From contig DAOWGJ010000038.1 of NCBI GenBank assembly GCA_030637505.1, forward strand, positions 1 to 14,744: a stretch of 14,744 bases of DNA. Direction: 5' to 3'. Shown piece after piece: positions 14,167 through 14,744 of the stretch (position 1 is the stretch's first letter; every line of letters begins with the position of its first letter). The translations under genes and the position numbers were made by a program. The DNA comes from Holophagae bacterium. GTDB taxonomy: Bacteria; Acidobacteriota; Thermoanaerobaculia; Thermoanaerobaculales; Sulfomarinibacteraceae. The notes beneath the pieces are model-generated. The model was not told the origin of the DNA. It saw only the letters and a program-made list of their open reading frames with translations, and did no database searches.

Positions 14167-14744
14167 ATGTCGAAGGGGTCTGAGACGATTGCCGCGGAGT
14201 CTTTTTGTGCTGTTGAGGGCGTCCGCCATGTCTACAAGGGCGGGACGGTCGCGCTCGACGGCGTCGATCTCAGGATTGGAACCGGGCTCTTCGGCCTGCT
14301 GGGTCCCAACGGCGCAGGAAAGAGCACCTTGATGCGAATTCTCTGCACGTTGTTGGTCCCGACCGAGGGTCGTGCGTCGGTCGGCGGCTACGACGTCGTC
14401 ACTCAGCGGGACGAAGTTCGCTCGTTGATCGGATACCTGCCTCAGGAGTTCGGCGCGTGGCGGTTGCACCGGGTTGCCGAGGTTCTCGACACCTTGGCTT
14501 CGCTCTCGGGAATGACGGACAAGGGCGAGAGGCGGCGGCGGGTGGAGCAGGTTCTGGAACAAGTCGGGCTGGCCGAAGTTTCGGATCGCAAGGTCAAAAA
14601 ACTCTCCGGCGGCATGCTGAGGCGGCTTGGGGTGGCCCAGGCCCTGATTCACGAGCCTCGCTTTCTGGTGGTCGACGAACCGACGGTTGGTTTGGACCCG
14701 GAGGAGCGGCTCAGGTTCAGGGCGGTGATGGCCGAGTTGGCCAG
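14167..14744 (+). CDS. ABC transporter ATP-binding protein (partial, runs off the window)
   Basis: 192 codons are visible from the ATG at 14167, with AAGGGGGAA 5 bases upstream; the end lies beyond the window. This is the cytoplasmic ATPase that powers an ABC exporter. Motifs in order: Walker A GPNGAGKST (residues about 49-57), Q-loop YLPQEFG (about 98-104), signature LSGGM (about 149-153), Walker B FLVVDEPTVGLDPEE (about 169-183). The short A-loop region (VRHVYKGGTVALDGVDLRI) and the Q-loop context resemble the CcmA / NatA / DrrA-like export group, which pairs with a separate ABC-2 permease likely encoded just downstream. The substrate is not known. Confidence 0.92.
   Translation, partial: MSKGSETIAAESFCAVEGVRHVYKGGTVALDGVDLRIGTGLFGLLGPNGAGKSTLMRILCTLLVPTEGRASVGGYDVVTQRDEVRSLIGYLPQEFGAWRLHRVAEVLDTLASLSGMTDKGERRRRVEQVLEQVGLAEVSDRKVKKLSGGMLRRLGVAQALIHEPRFLVVDEPTVGLDPEERLRFRAVMAELA

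Noticed and set aside
14101..14652. 183-residue open frame on the minus strand
   Set aside because: It is antisense to the ABC ATPase, whose Walker A, signature and Walker B motifs are clear on the plus strand.
1..14744. CRISPR array, tRNA or rRNA gene, complete insertion sequence, prophage or replication origin
   Set aside because: I saw no regularly spaced direct repeats with unique spacers, no cloverleaf or rRNA sequence, and no transposase or integrase frame. The repeats present are REP-like palindromes and the HEARO-like elements.

Overview
The window is GC-rich bacterial chromosome with typical Gram-negative envelope content: a TonB-dependent outer-membrane receptor, exported DUF1573-type and beta-rich proteins, and a rhomboid protease. 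A Hanks-type kinase with a DWG motif, short GTAGGGGYGGRCCCC-type palindromes, and a large share of structured noncoding DNA point to an environmental lineage of the Acidobacteriota / Myxococcota / deltaproteobacterial kind. The phylum cannot be fixed from this window alone.

Layout. 1-2285: a leftward TonB-dependent receptor ending in a clear intrinsic terminator (63-96). Its upstream region holds a weak promoter candidate and five GTGA(C/T) direct repeats spaced alternately 9 and 11 bases. 2430-4282: short palindromic repeats flank a rightward membrane-anchored Ser/Thr protein kinase; one palindrome supplies the kinase stop codon. 4290-5372: a leftward two-gene operon of homologous exported proteins, each with two copies of a YvlB/LiaX-like (SHOCT-like) beta-alpha-beta unit. 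5832-7085: a rightward membrane-anchored TPR protein, facing a leftward TrmJ-type tRNA methyltransferase (7227-7961) across a strongly structured 3' junction. 8434-12969: a rightward probable operon of a rhomboid protease with a long C-terminal extension, a LarA-family (nickel-pincer racemase type) enzyme overlapping it by ATGA, and a DUF1573-type exported protein. 12970-14166: about 1.2 kb without a convincing gene, full of repeats. 14167-end: the start of an ABC transporter ATPase cut off by the window edge.

Two results stand out. First, the DUF1573-type gene has one in-frame TGA exactly where the family motif SCGCT has its first cysteine; the frame stays open for 318 more codons and a hairpin follows the TGA. 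This looks like a selenoprotein with a Sec-Gly-Cys motif, which ordinary gene calling would split in two. Second, three diverged copies of a structured element of about 270-345 bases (8089-8433 +, 13103-13406 +, 13667-13939 -) share conserved single-stranded blocks (GGGGCGTGCC, GGCAACCC, GTAGGC, GAAGGCCGGGG), while the stems between them change sequence and keep pairing. They resemble ORF-less HEARO / omega-RNA elements (IscB/IsrB-associated). Copy A ends directly before the ATGATG start of the rhomboid gene, which fits the ATGA/GTGA integration preference reported for HEARO.

How the genes might work together is mostly inference. The rhomboid-LarA-DUF1573 cluster looks co-transcribed, but the partners have no known joint pathway. 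The kinase and TPR protein look like signalling or scaffold components without a visible partner.
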